DNA from: JBKJVQ01 sp046717125
GTDB lineage: Bacteria; Pseudomonadota; Alphaproteobacteria; Rhizobiales; Methyloligellaceae
Assembly (NCBI GenBank): GCA_046717125.1
Contig: JBKJVQ010000122.1
Span: 1 to 25,555, forward strand
Direction: 5' to 3'
DNA: 25,555 nt
The notes under the pieces are model-generated. The model worked only from the letters and a program-made list of their open reading frames with translations, did no database searches and had not been told where the DNA came from. Below are positions 1-7,875 of the stretch, in pieces. The translations under genes were made by a program, and so were the position numbers. Position 1 is the first letter of the stretch. The number at the start of each line of letters is the position of its first letter.

Positions 1-351
1 GGCAAGCTCAGGGCGATGGCGAGCGACTTTCAGCACCAGTTCGAAGACGCGGTGCGCGACAGCGAGATCGACGAGGTGCGCAAAGCCATGCAGGATATTC
101 ATGCGCAGGCATCCAACGTGAATCTGCGCGGAACCGTCGATAAGCCGCTTATGATGCCGACGCCCGCCGAACCGATCCCAGCGGTCACGCCCCCACCCAT
201 GCCCGAGCCGCCACCCAAGGCTACGCCGAAACCACGCACCAAGAAGCCCAAGGCCAGCACGGCGAAGGCCGCTGCTGCTAAGCCTGCGTCGCCCAAAGCA
301 ACTCCGCCCAAGAAGCCGCGCGCCAAGAAGATCGAGGAGGGCGCGCCGTGA
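1..351 (+). CDS. tatB: Twin-arginine translocase subunit TatB, 3' part
   Basis: TatB is a membrane-anchored partner of TatC that helps recognise folded twin-arginine substrates. The frame is open from base 1, so the N-terminal membrane helix and most of the amphipathic helix lie outside the window. What remains begins with the end of the charged helix (GKLRAMASDFQHQFEDAV), a TatB-like pattern, and continues into a long Pro/Lys/Ala-rich tail without recognisable fold. The stop codon overlaps the GTG start of tatC, which is the normal tatB-tatC arrangement. The identification rests on the helix pattern plus the neighbour. The ATG at 16 is internal and should not be taken as the true start. Confidence 0.88.
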   Translation, partial: GKLRAMASDFQHQFEDAVRDSEIDEVRKAMQDIHAQASNVNLRGTVDKPLMMPTPAEPIPAVTPPPMPEPPPKATPKPRTKKPKASTAKAAAAKPASPKATPPKKPRAKKIEEGAP

Positions 352-1151
352 GCAAGGTCGATCAGGCGGCGATCGAGGCCACCAAGGCGCCGTTAATGGA
401 GCATCTCGTCGAGCTCAGGCGGCGGCTGATCTGGTCGCTTGCCGCGATCGCCGTCGCCTTTGCCCTCTGCTTCTATTTCTCGAGGCCCCTCTACAATCTC
501 TTGCTCTGGCCCTACCGGCTCGCTGCCGGCGTCGATACGCCGATCGAGATGATCTACACCGCGCCGCAGGAGTTTTTCCTGACGCAGGTAAAGCTGGCGC
601 TGTTCGGCGCGTTTGTGCTCGCGTTTCCGGTGATCGCGTCGCAGATCTACATGTTCGTCGCGCCGGGTCTGTATCGCAACGAGCGATCGGCTTTCCTCCC
701 GTTCCTGATCGCGACGCCCGTCCTCTTCCTTCTCGGCGCGGCGCTGGTCTATTTCCTCATCATGCCGCTGGCGATGGGCTTTTTCCTGTCGATGCAGCAA
801 CCTGGCGGCGAGGGACAGGTGCAGATCCAGCTCACCGCGCGCGTCAGCGAATATCTCAGCCTGATCATGGCGCTGATCATCGGCTTCGGCATCTGCTTCC
901 AGTTGCCGGTGCTGCTGACGCTGCTCGGACGCGCAGGCATCGTCACGTCCGAAGGGCTCAAGGCGAAGCGGCGCTACGCCATCGTGGGGATTTTCGCGGT
1001 CGCCGCCTTCCTGACGCCGCCCGACGTTATCAGCCAGATCGGTCTCGCGATCCCGACGCTGCTTCTTTACGAAATTTCGATCATCTGCGTGCGCATGGCC
1101 GAGAAGAAGCGGGACGCAGCGCTCGCCCTGGAAGCCAGCCCAGCGGAATAG
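348..1151 (+). CDS. tatC: Sec-independent translocase subunit TatC
   Basis: TatC is the six-helix inner-membrane core of the Tat exporter and binds the twin-arginine signal peptide. At 267 residues it matches family size. Family hallmarks are visible: the N-terminal HLVELRRRL segment, the APGLYRNER loop with Glu112 at the place of the signal-peptide-binding Glu of E. coli TatC, and the FLTPPDVISQ motif before the last helices. The GTG start lies in GTGA overlapping the tatB stop and is preceded by a strong GAGGAGG at 334-340. This indicates translational coupling in a tat operon. The C-terminal tail after the last helix is short and charged. Confidence 0.96.
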   Translation: MSKVDQAAIEATKAPLMEHLVELRRRLIWSLAAIAVAFALCFYFSRPLYNLLLWPYRLAAGVDTPIEMIYTAPQEFFLTQVKLALFGAFVLAFPVIASQIYMFVAPGLYRNERSAFLPFLIATPVLFLLGAALVYFLIMPLAMGFFLSMQQPGGEGQVQIQLTARVSEYLSLIMALIIGFGICFQLPVLLTLLGRAGIVTSEGLKAKRRYAIVGIFAVAAFLTPPDVISQIGLAIPTLLLYEISIICVRMAEKKRDAALALEASPAE

Positions 1152-1240
1152 AGACCGGCGAATTCCCAACCGGCCGCGCGACCCACCGCGCTGGACGGGT
1201 TCCCCACCCGCATCGTAAGAGGGCGGAAAGGGAGTGGCCC

Positions 1241-2518
1241 GTGCTCGACATCAAATGGATCCGCAAGGAACCCCACGCGCTCGATGCGAGCCTGAAGGCG
1301 CGCGGCGCGGAACCGCGCGCGGCAGAAATCCTGGCGCTCGACGAAAGCTGGCGTGCGGCGACGCAGAGGCTGCAGGACATCCAGACCCGCCGCAACGCCG
1401 CCTCGAAGGAGGTCGGCAAGGCGAAAGCGACTGGCGACGAGGCCCGGGCGGCCGAACTAATCGCGGAAGTGGCCGCGCTCAAAGACGCGATGGCGGCGGG
1501 AGAAGCCGAGGAAAAGCGCCTCGCCGCTCAGATTGAGACCTTGCTCTCCACGCTTCCCAATCCGCCTCTCGCGGACGTACCGGTCGGGGGCGAAAGCGCC
1601 AACAAGGTGCTGCGCGAAATTGGCGAACCGCGCCGCCTGAACAACGCGCGCCAGCACTTCGAACTCGGCGAAACCCTTGGTCAGATGGATTTCGAGGCCG
1701 CCTCGAAACTCTCCGGCGCGCGCTTCGTCGTGCTGAAGGGCGCTCTGGCGCGGCTCGAGCGTGCCATCGCAAACTTTATGCTCGATCTGCATACGGAGGA
1801 GTTTGGCTACACGGAAATCGTACCGCCGGCGCTTGTGCGTTCCGAGGCGTTGGTCGGAACCGGTCAGTTGCCAAAATTCGCCGACGATCTGTTCGCGACC
1901 GCGAACGACTTTTGGCTTATCCCCACCGCCGAAGTCCCCCTCACGAACCTTGCGCGAGAGTCGATCCTCAACGAAGGCCAGCTCCCTCTGCGCTATACGG
2001 CCTGGACGCCGTGCTTTCGCGCGGAGGCCGGTGCAGCCGGGCGCGATACGCGTGGCATGATCCGCATGCACCAGTTCTCGAAGGTCGAACTTGTCTCGAT
2101 CACGACCCCGGAAAACTCTGATGGCGAACTCGAACGCATGACGTCCTGCGCCGAGGAAGTGCTGAAGCGCCTCGGCCTTGCCTATCGCGTCGTTATGCTC
2201 GCGACCGGTGATATGGGCTTCAGCGCGCGCAAGACGCACGACATCGAGGTCTGGCTGCCGGGGCAGGGCGCCTATCGAGAAATTTCCAGCTGCTCGACCT
2301 GCGGCGACTTCCAGGCGCGGCGCATGGACGCGCGCTACCGGCCCAAGGACGCCAAGGATTTGCGCTTCGTGCATACACTCAACGGCTCCGGTCTTGCCGT
2401 TGGCCGGACGCTGGTCGCAATCCTCGAAAATTATCAGGAGCCGGATGGGTCGGTCACGATACCGGACGCGTTGAAGCCCTATATGGGCGGACTGGAAAAG
2501 ATCGAGGCAATCGCCTGA
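1241..2518 (+). CDS. serS: Serine--tRNA ligase
   Basis: SerS charges tRNA(Ser) (and tRNA(Sec) where present) with serine in the cytoplasm. At 425 residues it is full length. Residues about 28-110 are a Lys/Glu/Ala-rich coiled coil, the tRNA-binding arm. The class II catalytic core follows, with the TAEVPLTNL segment, motif 2 around FRAEAGAAGRDTRGMIRMHQ and motif 3 as GLAVGRTLVAILENYQ. The GTG start at 1241 gives the canonical MLDIKWIR beginning and has an AAAGGGAG box just upstream. The 89-base gap from tatC holds no clear gene or terminator. Its stop overlaps the surE start by one base (TGATG). Confidence 0.97.
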   Translation: MLDIKWIRKEPHALDASLKARGAEPRAAEILALDESWRAATQRLQDIQTRRNAASKEVGKAKATGDEARAAELIAEVAALKDAMAAGEAEEKRLAAQIETLLSTLPNPPLADVPVGGESANKVLREIGEPRRLNNARQHFELGETLGQMDFEAASKLSGARFVVLKGALARLERAIANFMLDLHTEEFGYTEIVPPALVRSEALVGTGQLPKFADDLFATANDFWLIPTAEVPLTNLARESILNEGQLPLRYTAWTPCFRAEAGAAGRDTRGMIRMHQFSKVELVSITTPENSDGELERMTSCAEEVLKRLGLAYRVVMLATGDMGFSARKTHDIEVWLPGQGAYREISSCSTCGDFQARRMDARYRPKDAKDLRFVHTLNGSGLAVGRTLVAILENYQEPDGSVTIPDALKPYMGGLEKIEAIA

Positions 2519-3321
2519 TGCGCATACTCCTGACCAACGACGACGGTATCGGCGCGGCCGGGCTTGATACGCTGCGCGATATCGCGGCAGAAATCAGCGA
2601 CGACGTCTGGGTCGTCGCCCCGGACACCGACCAGTCCGGCGCGTCGCATTCGCTGACTCTGCACGAGCCGCTGCGCTGCCGGCAGGTCGCCGACCGCATC
2701 TACTCGGTGCGCGGCACGCCGACGGACTGCGTCATCATGGGCGTGCGCTATCTGATGAAGGACGAGCCTCCCGATCTGATCCTGTCGGGCATCAACATCG
2801 GTCAGAACATGGCTGACGACATCACTTATTCGGGCACGGTGGCCGGCGCGATCGAAGGATCGCTGCTGGGCGTGCCCTCCGTCGCGCTCAGCCTCGCGCT
2901 CGGCGAAAGAGGTATCGAGGGAATCGACTGGAACACGCCGCTTCGGCACGGACCGGAGCTGATCCGCGATCTGTTGGCTGCGGGCTGGCCCGAGGGAGTC
3001 GTCCTGAACGTCAACTTTCCGGATTGTGCGCCAGAGGACGTGCGCGGCATCAACGTGACGGTTCAGGGTCAGCGCGATCCGGGATTGTTGCGGATCGACG
3101 ACCGCACCGACACGCGCGGCCACGCCTATTACTGGATCGGGTACGAGCGGCGGCGTTCCGATCCGCCCGAGGGAACGGATCTTTGGGCAGTCTATTCGGG
3201 GCGCATATCGGTGACGCCGCTGCATCTCGACTTCACCCATGACGAAACCTGTGGGCGGCTTCGCGCCGCGCTTGAAGCGAATGCCTCAACAGCCGGACAA
3301 CGACGCCGAATCGCGGGATGA
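2518..3321 (+). CDS. surE: 5'/3'-nucleotidase SurE
   Basis: SurE is a metal-dependent nucleotidase acting on nucleoside monophosphates, associated with stress and stationary phase survival. At 267 residues it matches the family. The metal-binding residues are all recognisable: Asp8-Asp9 in LLTNDDG, Ser40 in DTDQSGASHS, and Asn93 in LSGINIGQN. The start overlaps the serS stop by one base, so translation is probably coupled. The surE-pcm pairing downstream is conserved across proteobacteria and links nucleotide clean-up with repair of damaged proteins. No degenerate residues are seen. Confidence 0.96.
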   Translation: MRILLTNDDGIGAAGLDTLRDIAAEISDDVWVVAPDTDQSGASHSLTLHEPLRCRQVADRIYSVRGTPTDCVIMGVRYLMKDEPPDLILSGINIGQNMADDITYSGTVAGAIEGSLLGVPSVALSLALGERGIEGIDWNTPLRHGPELIRDLLAAGWPEGVVLNVNFPDCAPEDVRGINVTVQGQRDPGLLRIDDRTDTRGHAYYWIGYERRRSDPPEGTDLWAVYSGRISVTPLHLDFTHDETCGRLRAALEANASTAGQRRRIAG

Positions 3322-3390
3322 TCCGCGCAGCGGCAGGCGGGGCGTCACGCATTGCCGGCGGTGCATCGGCTTTCGAGGTCCGGCCGTCCG

Positions 3391-4032
3391 ATGGTGACTG
3401 AGCACGATCGCATCGGCCTCATCATGCAATTGCGGAAGCGCGGCATCCACGATACGCGCGTGCTGCGCGCTATCGAACAGATCCCGCGCGAGCTGTTCGT
3501 CGATCCGGCCTTTCTCGATGAGGCCTATCAGGACATCGCCCTCCCGATTGATTGCGGGCAAACGATTTCGCAGCCTTTCGTTGTCGCCTTCATGACCGAA
3601 CAGCTGGAGACCGAGCCGCAGCATACGGTGCTGGAAATCGGTACTGGCTCAGGCTACCAGGCGGCGGTCCTCGCCAAGCTGTGTCACCACGTCTATTCGA
3701 TTGAGCGATATCGCGAGCTTCAGCGGACGGCCGAAAGGCGCCTCAAGCAGATCGGCATCGATAATGTCACGACCATCATCGGCGATGGACATATCGGCTG
3801 GCCGCCTAAGGGTCCCTATGATCGGATTATCGTCACGGCGGCCGCACACGAGCCGCCGTCGATGCTGCTGGATCAACTGAAACCCGCAGGCTGTCTCCTC
3901 ATGCCGCTCGGCGAAACGCGCGAAACCCAGGTGCTTGTCCGGCTCAGGCGTACGGGAACGACCTTCGAGCAAACGACGCTATTGCCTGTCCGTTTCGTAC
4001 CGTTGGTCCAGGGACGCGTGAAGCGGCGATAA
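3391..4032 (+). CDS. pcm: Protein-L-isoaspartate O-methyltransferase
   Basis: Pcm methylates abnormal L-isoaspartyl residues in aged proteins using S-adenosylmethionine, starting their repair. The family-specific segment GQTISQP carries Ser60, and the SAM-binding motif I is VLEIGTGSG at residues 80-88. The chosen ATG at 3391 gives 213 residues, normal for the family. The frame is open further upstream with a TTG at 3352 and a GTG at 3361, giving a 226-residue form, but the extra residues do not resemble the family N-terminus. It follows surE by 69 bases. The upstream ribosome binding site (CGAGGT near 3374-3379) is weak, so the start is less certain than the gene. Confidence 0.94.
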   Translation: MVTEHDRIGLIMQLRKRGIHDTRVLRAIEQIPRELFVDPAFLDEAYQDIALPIDCGQTISQPFVVAFMTEQLETEPQHTVLEIGTGSGYQAAVLAKLCHHVYSIERYRELQRTAERRLKQIGIDNVTTIIGDGHIGWPPKGPYDRIIVTAAAHEPPSMLLDQLKPAGCLLMPLGETRETQVLVRLRRTGTTFEQTTLLPVRFVPLVQGRVKRR

Positions 4033-4123
4033 AGTCGCTCGGGGCATTAACGCTTAAGCGCTTGTTTACCTGCGGCGCGCTTTACTCATCGCAGTTGAGT
4101 ATTGCGTACCAGGGGCGGGTATC

Positions 4124-5347
4124 ATGAAGTATCTTGCGTACCGCAGCCGCGCGCTGAATTGCGCCGGCATGTGCGTGGCCGTAGCCGCTTTGTCGGCTCT
4201 CGGAGGTTGCAGCAGCAGCACGTCCCGTTTTGATTTTCCTTCATTCGGGCTGGCCAAATCAGATCAGGCGGATCCGATGGCGACTGCCTCTGTCGGGCCC
4301 GTTCCGAGTCAGTCGGTCTATGGCGGCGGAAACGCCGGCGGGCAGCCCGGTGCGATTGCGAGCCGCCCCCTGCCGCCGATCGGCTCGCAGCCCGAACCGA
4401 ACCCGTACGCCAACTACCAGAATTCGGCCCCCGCTCCGCAGGTCCAGCAGGCCGCCTATTCGCCGCCGGCAATCTCGCCCCGCAAGGCGTTCGAGGCGGA
4501 TCGTGGCGAGCCGCAGTCGCGAAAATTCGCGGCCAGCCACCGGGTGGAAAGCGGCGACACGCTTTATGGCGTCGCACGTCGTCACAAAATTTCACCGCGT
4601 GAGCTTGCCTCCCATAACGACCTGACGGTCGACAGCGCGCTTCGCATGGGTCAGGTGTTGAAGGTGCCGGGCAAATCCGGCAAGTCCGCGCCTGCGCGCG
4701 TCGAGCGCGCCGTTGCCGGCAACAATGCCGGATCGCCTGCCGTGCGCGTTGTCAAGGCAGTCGCCATCGAGCCGCCTGCTCAGGAAGCAAAACCTGTCCG
4801 GCTCGCGGCCGCCGGTTCCGTTCCAGCCCCTGCAGCCAATCAGGATCGCGGTCGCAAGGGCAATGTCGTTCTTGCCAACGCGGATGCTTCAGGATCCGTG
4901 AGCGGCGCAGACCAGGAACGTCCCGTGCAGCGCAACGCGTCGCTGCCAGAACCCGAGCCCATGACGGGAAACAGCTTCCGCTGGCCAGTCAAAGGCAAGG
5001 TCATCTCCGAATTCGGCACCAAGCCCAACGGCTCGCACAATGACGGCATCAATGTCGCCGTGCCACAAGGTACGTCCGTCAAGGCGGCCGAGAATGGTGT
5101 GGTCGCCTATGCCGGCAGCGAGCTCAAGGGTTATGGCAAGCTGATCCTGATCCGCCACGCCAACAACTGGGTCTCGGCCTACGCTCATAACGACGACATC
5201 ATGGTCAAGCGCGGCGATAAGGTTCGCCGGGGTCAGATCATCTCGAAAGCAGGCAGTTCGGGTTCGGTGAGCCAGCCGCAAGTTCATTTCGAACTGCGCA
5301 AGGGTTCGCGTCCCGTCGACCCGACGAAATACATGAAAGACGCCTAG
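4124..5347 (+). CDS. nlpD: NlpD-like lipoprotein: LysM plus degenerate M23/LytM domain
   Basis: This is a probable envelope lipoprotein of 407 residues. A hydrophobic N-terminus ends in the lipobox LSALGGC, with Cys29 as lipidation site. A long low-complexity Pro/Gln/Ala region follows, then a LysM peptidoglycan-binding domain at about 139-182 and a C-terminal M23 (LytM) domain at about 297-403. The LytM fold motifs are present, but canonical zinc ligands are replaced: the HxGxD motif reads NDGIN (Asn306, Asn310), and the HxH motif reads QVH (Gln386, His388); His355 is kept. By analogy with E. coli NlpD this suggests an amidase activator for septal cell-wall splitting rather than an active endopeptidase. 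AGGGG at 4111-4115 supports the start. Position after surE-pcm is classic for nlpD. Confidence 0.9.
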   Translation: MKYLAYRSRALNCAGMCVAVAALSALGGCSSSTSRFDFPSFGLAKSDQADPMATASVGPVPSQSVYGGGNAGGQPGAIASRPLPPIGSQPEPNPYANYQNSAPAPQVQQAAYSPPAISPRKAFEADRGEPQSRKFAASHRVESGDTLYGVARRHKISPRELASHNDLTVDSALRMGQVLKVPGKSGKSAPARVERAVAGNNAGSPAVRVVKAVAIEPPAQEAKPVRLAAAGSVPAPAANQDRGRKGNVVLANADASGSVSGADQERPVQRNASLPEPEPMTGNSFRWPVKGKVISEFGTKPNGSHNDGINVAVPQGTSVKAAENGVVAYAGSELKGYGKLILIRHANNWVSAYAHNDDIMVKRGDKVRRGQIISKAGSSGSVSQPQVHFELRKGSRPVDPTKYMKDA

Positions 5348-5367
5348 ATCCATCGATCCGGGCTGAG

Positions 5368-5410
5368 GAAGCGCCTCCGGACCCTTCTCCTCCGGAGGCG
5401 CTTCATTTTT
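5368..5410 (+). terminator. Rho-independent terminator after the nlpD-like gene
   Basis: A perfect 14-base inverted repeat (GAAGCGCCTCCGGA at 5368-5381 with its complement at 5391-5404) encloses a 9-base loop and is followed by ATTTTT. It sits 20 bases past the nlpD-like stop codon and should end the upstream plus-strand transcript. The methyltransferase downstream therefore probably has its own promoter. Confidence 0.93.
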
Positions 5411-5559
5411 GCGCTCAGCGTTTGCCGAGCCGCCTCGCCAGAAAACACGCCTGCGCCAGAGACGGCGCGGTCGCTCTGGACACGCCTTCCGCCTGTGTCC
5501 CAGATATGCTTCCGTGGTTCTGCGAAGAAGCCCTTCGCGGACGCGATGGAGCGCCGGGC

Positions 5560-6369
5560 ATGGCAGGCACGATCCAGCCGCACAACGAGAAGTCCGCCTC
5601 GGTTTGGAACGCAGGGGGCGCGCGCTACGATAAGATCAGCAGCGGCATCGCCGATTCCATCGAGCATTGCGTCCTGCGCCTCGATCCGAAACCTGGCGAG
5701 CGCGTTCTCGATCTCGCAACCGGGACAGGCTGGACCTCGCGCGGCGTGGCGCGGCGCGGCGCCGAGGTGGTCGGTGTCGATATCGGGCCCGATCTGATCG
5801 ACGCGGCGGCCGAGCGCGCAAAGGCGGAAGGTCTTGCGATCGATTACCGCATTGGCGACGCCGAGAAGCTGCCTTTCGGCGACGGCGAGTTCGACGCTGT
5901 CGTCTCAACATGCGGCGTCATGTTTGCGAGCCGTCCCGAGGCCGCCGCCGCCGAACTGGCGAGGGTCTGTCGCAAAGGCGGCCGCATAGGCCTGACGACG
6001 TGGCTTTCGGACGGCAATCTGTTCAAGATGTTCATGGTCATGAAGCCCTACATGCCGCCGCCGCCTTCACCCCCTCCGCCCTCTCCGTTCGAGTGGGGCA
6101 AGACCGAACGCATCCGCGAGCTGCTGGGCGATCACTTCGACCTCAAGTTCGAGCGGGGTACGTCCTATTATCGCGAGCCGAGCGGCGAGGCTGCCTGGGA
6201 TACCTTCGTGAACAGCTACGGCCCCACCAAGTCGCTTGCGGCGAATCTCGACGAGGGTCGCCGCGCCGAACTGAAGCGCGATTTCATAGAATTTCACGAC
6301 GGGTTTCCGACGGAACTTGGCGTCTGCGTTCCTCGCGAGTACTGGCTCACAATCGGTATCAGACGGTAG
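5560..6369 (+). CDS. Class I SAM-dependent methyltransferase, substrate unknown
   Basis: A 269-residue class I (UbiE/Methyltransf_11-like) methyltransferase. Motif I is VLDLATGTGWTS at about residues 49-60, followed by the acidic strand end VVGVDIG and the later GDAEKLPFGDGEFDAVV segment typical of this family. The substrate cannot be read from sequence. The ATG at 5560 is chosen because GGAG at 5548-5551 has good spacing and the family begins close to the following residues; the frame is open further upstream to about 5422, but that stretch looks non-homologous and partly abuts the terminator. An unusual proline tract (PPPPSPPPPSP, residues 166-176) lies after the Rossmann core. The gene is convergent with the DUF815 ATPase, 14 bases apart. 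Confidence 0.85.
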   Translation: MAGTIQPHNEKSASVWNAGGARYDKISSGIADSIEHCVLRLDPKPGERVLDLATGTGWTSRGVARRGAEVVGVDIGPDLIDAAAERAKAEGLAIDYRIGDAEKLPFGDGEFDAVVSTCGVMFASRPEAAAAELARVCRKGGRIGLTTWLSDGNLFKMFMVMKPYMPPPPSPPPPSPFEWGKTERIRELLGDHFDLKFERGTSYYREPSGEAAWDTFVNSYGPTKSLAANLDEGRRAELKRDFIEFHDGFPTELGVCVPREYWLTIGIRR

Positions 6370-6383
6370 CGCCCGTGCCGCGA

Positions 6384-7250
6384 TTATGCCCCGTCGAGGC
6401 GACGTCCGAGCCCACCGGCCAGATCCTGGATGAATTGCCACGCGACCCTTCCTGAGCGGGAGCCGCGCATGCGCGACCATTCGAGCGCTTCGGTATCCAG
6501 TTTCTCGACCGGATGGTCTAGGCCGAAATGCTCCGCATACGCATGGACCATTTCAAGGTAATCGTCCTGTGTGCACGCGTGAAATCCGATCCACAGGCCG
6601 AACCGGTCCGAGAGGGAGACCTTCTCTTCGATAGCCTCGCCAGGGTTGATCGCGTCTGCGCGTTCATTGTCCATCATGCTGCGCGGCATCAGGTGCCGCC
6701 GGTTCGACGTTGCGTAGAACACCAAATTGTCAGGCCGTCCCTCGATGCCGCCCTCCAGCATCGCTTTCAGCGACTTGTAAGCCGTGTCCTCCGTCTCAAA
6801 GGAGAGGTCGTCGCAAAACAGAACGAACCGTTGGGGCGCTTGTCCCAAGAGAGCCAAACAGCGCGGCAGCGTTTGAATGTCTTCGCGATGAATTTCGATC
6901 AGTTTCAATCGCGCCCCGATCGAGGGATCGTCGTTCACGGCGGCGTGGACCGACTTGATCAGCGAACTCTTTCCCATGCCGCGCGCACCCCAAAGCAGAG
7001 CGTTGTTTGCGGGGAGCGCCCTGGCGAAACGCTGCGTGTTCTCGACGAGCAGGTCGCGCTGGCGTGAAATCCCCTTCAGCAGGCCGAGGGGCACGCGGTT
7101 GACGCGCGGAACAGGCTCGAAATTCTCGGGCGATCTGTTCCAGACAAAGGCGTCCGCGCGATCGAATTGTATCCGATCCGCCTGCGGTGGCAGCGCGCGT
7201 TCCAGTGCGTCGGCGATCCGCCTCAAGGACTGGGCGATACGGAATGTCAT
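6384..7250 (-). CDS. DUF815 family AAA+ ATPase
   Basis: A 288-residue ATPase of the DUF815 family, common in proteobacteria but of unknown cellular role. Walker A is GARGMGKS at residues 88-95 and Walker B is RFVLFCDDLSFE with Asp147-Asp148. The ATSNRRHLMPR stretch that follows resembles the sensor 1 region of AAA+ proteins. No membrane segment or signal is apparent, so it is likely cytosolic. It stands alone on the minus strand between two plus-strand transcription units, divergent from yajC. The start at 7250 gives MTFRIAQSL, followed by a helical N-terminus. DUF815 is recognised from overall pattern (for example LLWGARGMGKSSLIK), not from a search. Confidence 0.85.
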   Translation of the reverse strand: MTFRIAQSLRRIADALERALPPQADRIQFDRADAFVWNRSPENFEPVPRVNRVPLGLLKGISRQRDLLVENTQRFARALPANNALLWGARGMGKSSLIKSVHAAVNDDPSIGARLKLIEIHREDIQTLPRCLALLGQAPQRFVLFCDDLSFETEDTAYKSLKAMLEGGIEGRPDNLVFYATSNRRHLMPRSMMDNERADAINPGEAIEEKVSLSDRFGLWIGFHACTQDDYLEMVHAYAEHFGLDHPVEKLDTEALEWSRMRGSRSGRVAWQFIQDLAGGLGRRLDGA

Positions 7251-7326
7251 GATCGGCTCCTGTCGGCTCAGCGTTTACGACAGCTGGCCTGCGTCAGGAA
7301 AGCCGGGTCATTGCGCGTCCTTAAGT

Positions 7327-7354
7327 TTGCATTGGCCGTACGTCCGATTATATT
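7327..7354 (+). promoter_or_regulatory. Candidate sigma-70-type promoter for yajC-secD-secF
   Basis: TTGCAT at 7327-7332 and TATATT at 7349-7354 are separated by 16 bases. They lie in the 231-base divergent gap between the DUF815 gene and yajC, about 125 bases before the yajC start. The rest of that gap shows an imperfect GC-rich inverted repeat near 7374-7391 (GACTGGCC/GGCCGGTC) and nothing else I can name. Read by eye only. Confidence 0.45.
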
Positions 7355-7481
7355 CCGCCCAATTCGTGCGCAGACTGGCCCCGGCCGGTCCCGCGTATCC
7401 CTTGCGCAGCGCATCATCGATCCGCTTCCCCGTTCGGCATAGCAGATGACGCGTCGGCGCCCGCACTAGGACCAGACATCG

Positions 7482-7814
7482 ATGGATTTCATCACGCCGG
7501 CATTCGCGCAGGCCGCACCCTCCGGAGGCGGCGGAAGTTTCCTCATCTCGATGCTGCCGTTCATCATGATCTTCGCGATCATGTATTTTCTTATCATCCG
7601 GCCCCAGCAGAAGCGCCTCAAGGATCACCGCGACATGGTGGCTGCGTTGCGCCGCGGCGATACGGTGGTGACGAGCGGAGGCATTATCGGCAAGGTGATC
7701 CGGGCAGAAGACGACGAAATCCAGGTCGAGATCGCTGAGGGCGTGAAGGTCAAAATCGTACGCGGTACGATCTCCGAAGTCCGCTCGAAGACCGAGCCGG
7801 TCACGGCGACCTGA
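7482..7814 (+). CDS. yajC: Preprotein translocase accessory subunit YajC
   Basis: YajC is a small single-span membrane protein that associates with SecD-SecF in the Sec export machinery. The 110-residue product has a short Ala/Gly-rich N-terminus, a membrane helix at about residues 22-41 (SFLISMLPFIMIFAIMYFLI), and the family signature RPQQKRLKDHRDM directly after it. A small cytoplasmic beta domain follows (GDTVVTSGGIIGKV). It is the first gene of a yajC-secD-secF cluster, the standard bacterial order. AGGA a short distance upstream serves as ribosome binding site. Confidence 0.96.
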   Translation: MDFITPAFAQAAPSGGGGSFLISMLPFIMIFAIMYFLIIRPQQKRLKDHRDMVAALRRGDTVVTSGGIIGKVIRAEDDEIQVEIAEGVKVKIVRGTISEVRSKTEPVTAT

Positions 7815-7875
7815 TACAGCTGGTCCGACGACCCGGCGGATGCAAGCAATGAGATATTCCGGAGCCATTTAGCCG

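Noticed and set aside
3352..3390. Longer pcm form from TTG 3352
   Set aside because: The extra 13 residues are unlike Pcm N-termini and TTG has no ribosome binding site; the ATG at 3391 gives normal length.
4047..4057. TTAA-N3-TTAA before the nlpD-like gene, resembling a CtrA site
   Set aside because: The CtrA consensus needs seven bases between half-sites; here there are three, and the CGCTTAAGCG palindrome explains the pattern equally well.
5422..5559. N-terminal extension of the methyltransferase
   Set aside because: The 46 extra residues show no methyltransferase similarity and the ATG at 5560 has a well-spaced GGAG.
5667..6455. A 262-codon plus-strand frame overlapping the methyltransferase
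   Set aside because: It is very Arg-rich, in another frame of a well-supported methyltransferase, and has no recognisable motif.
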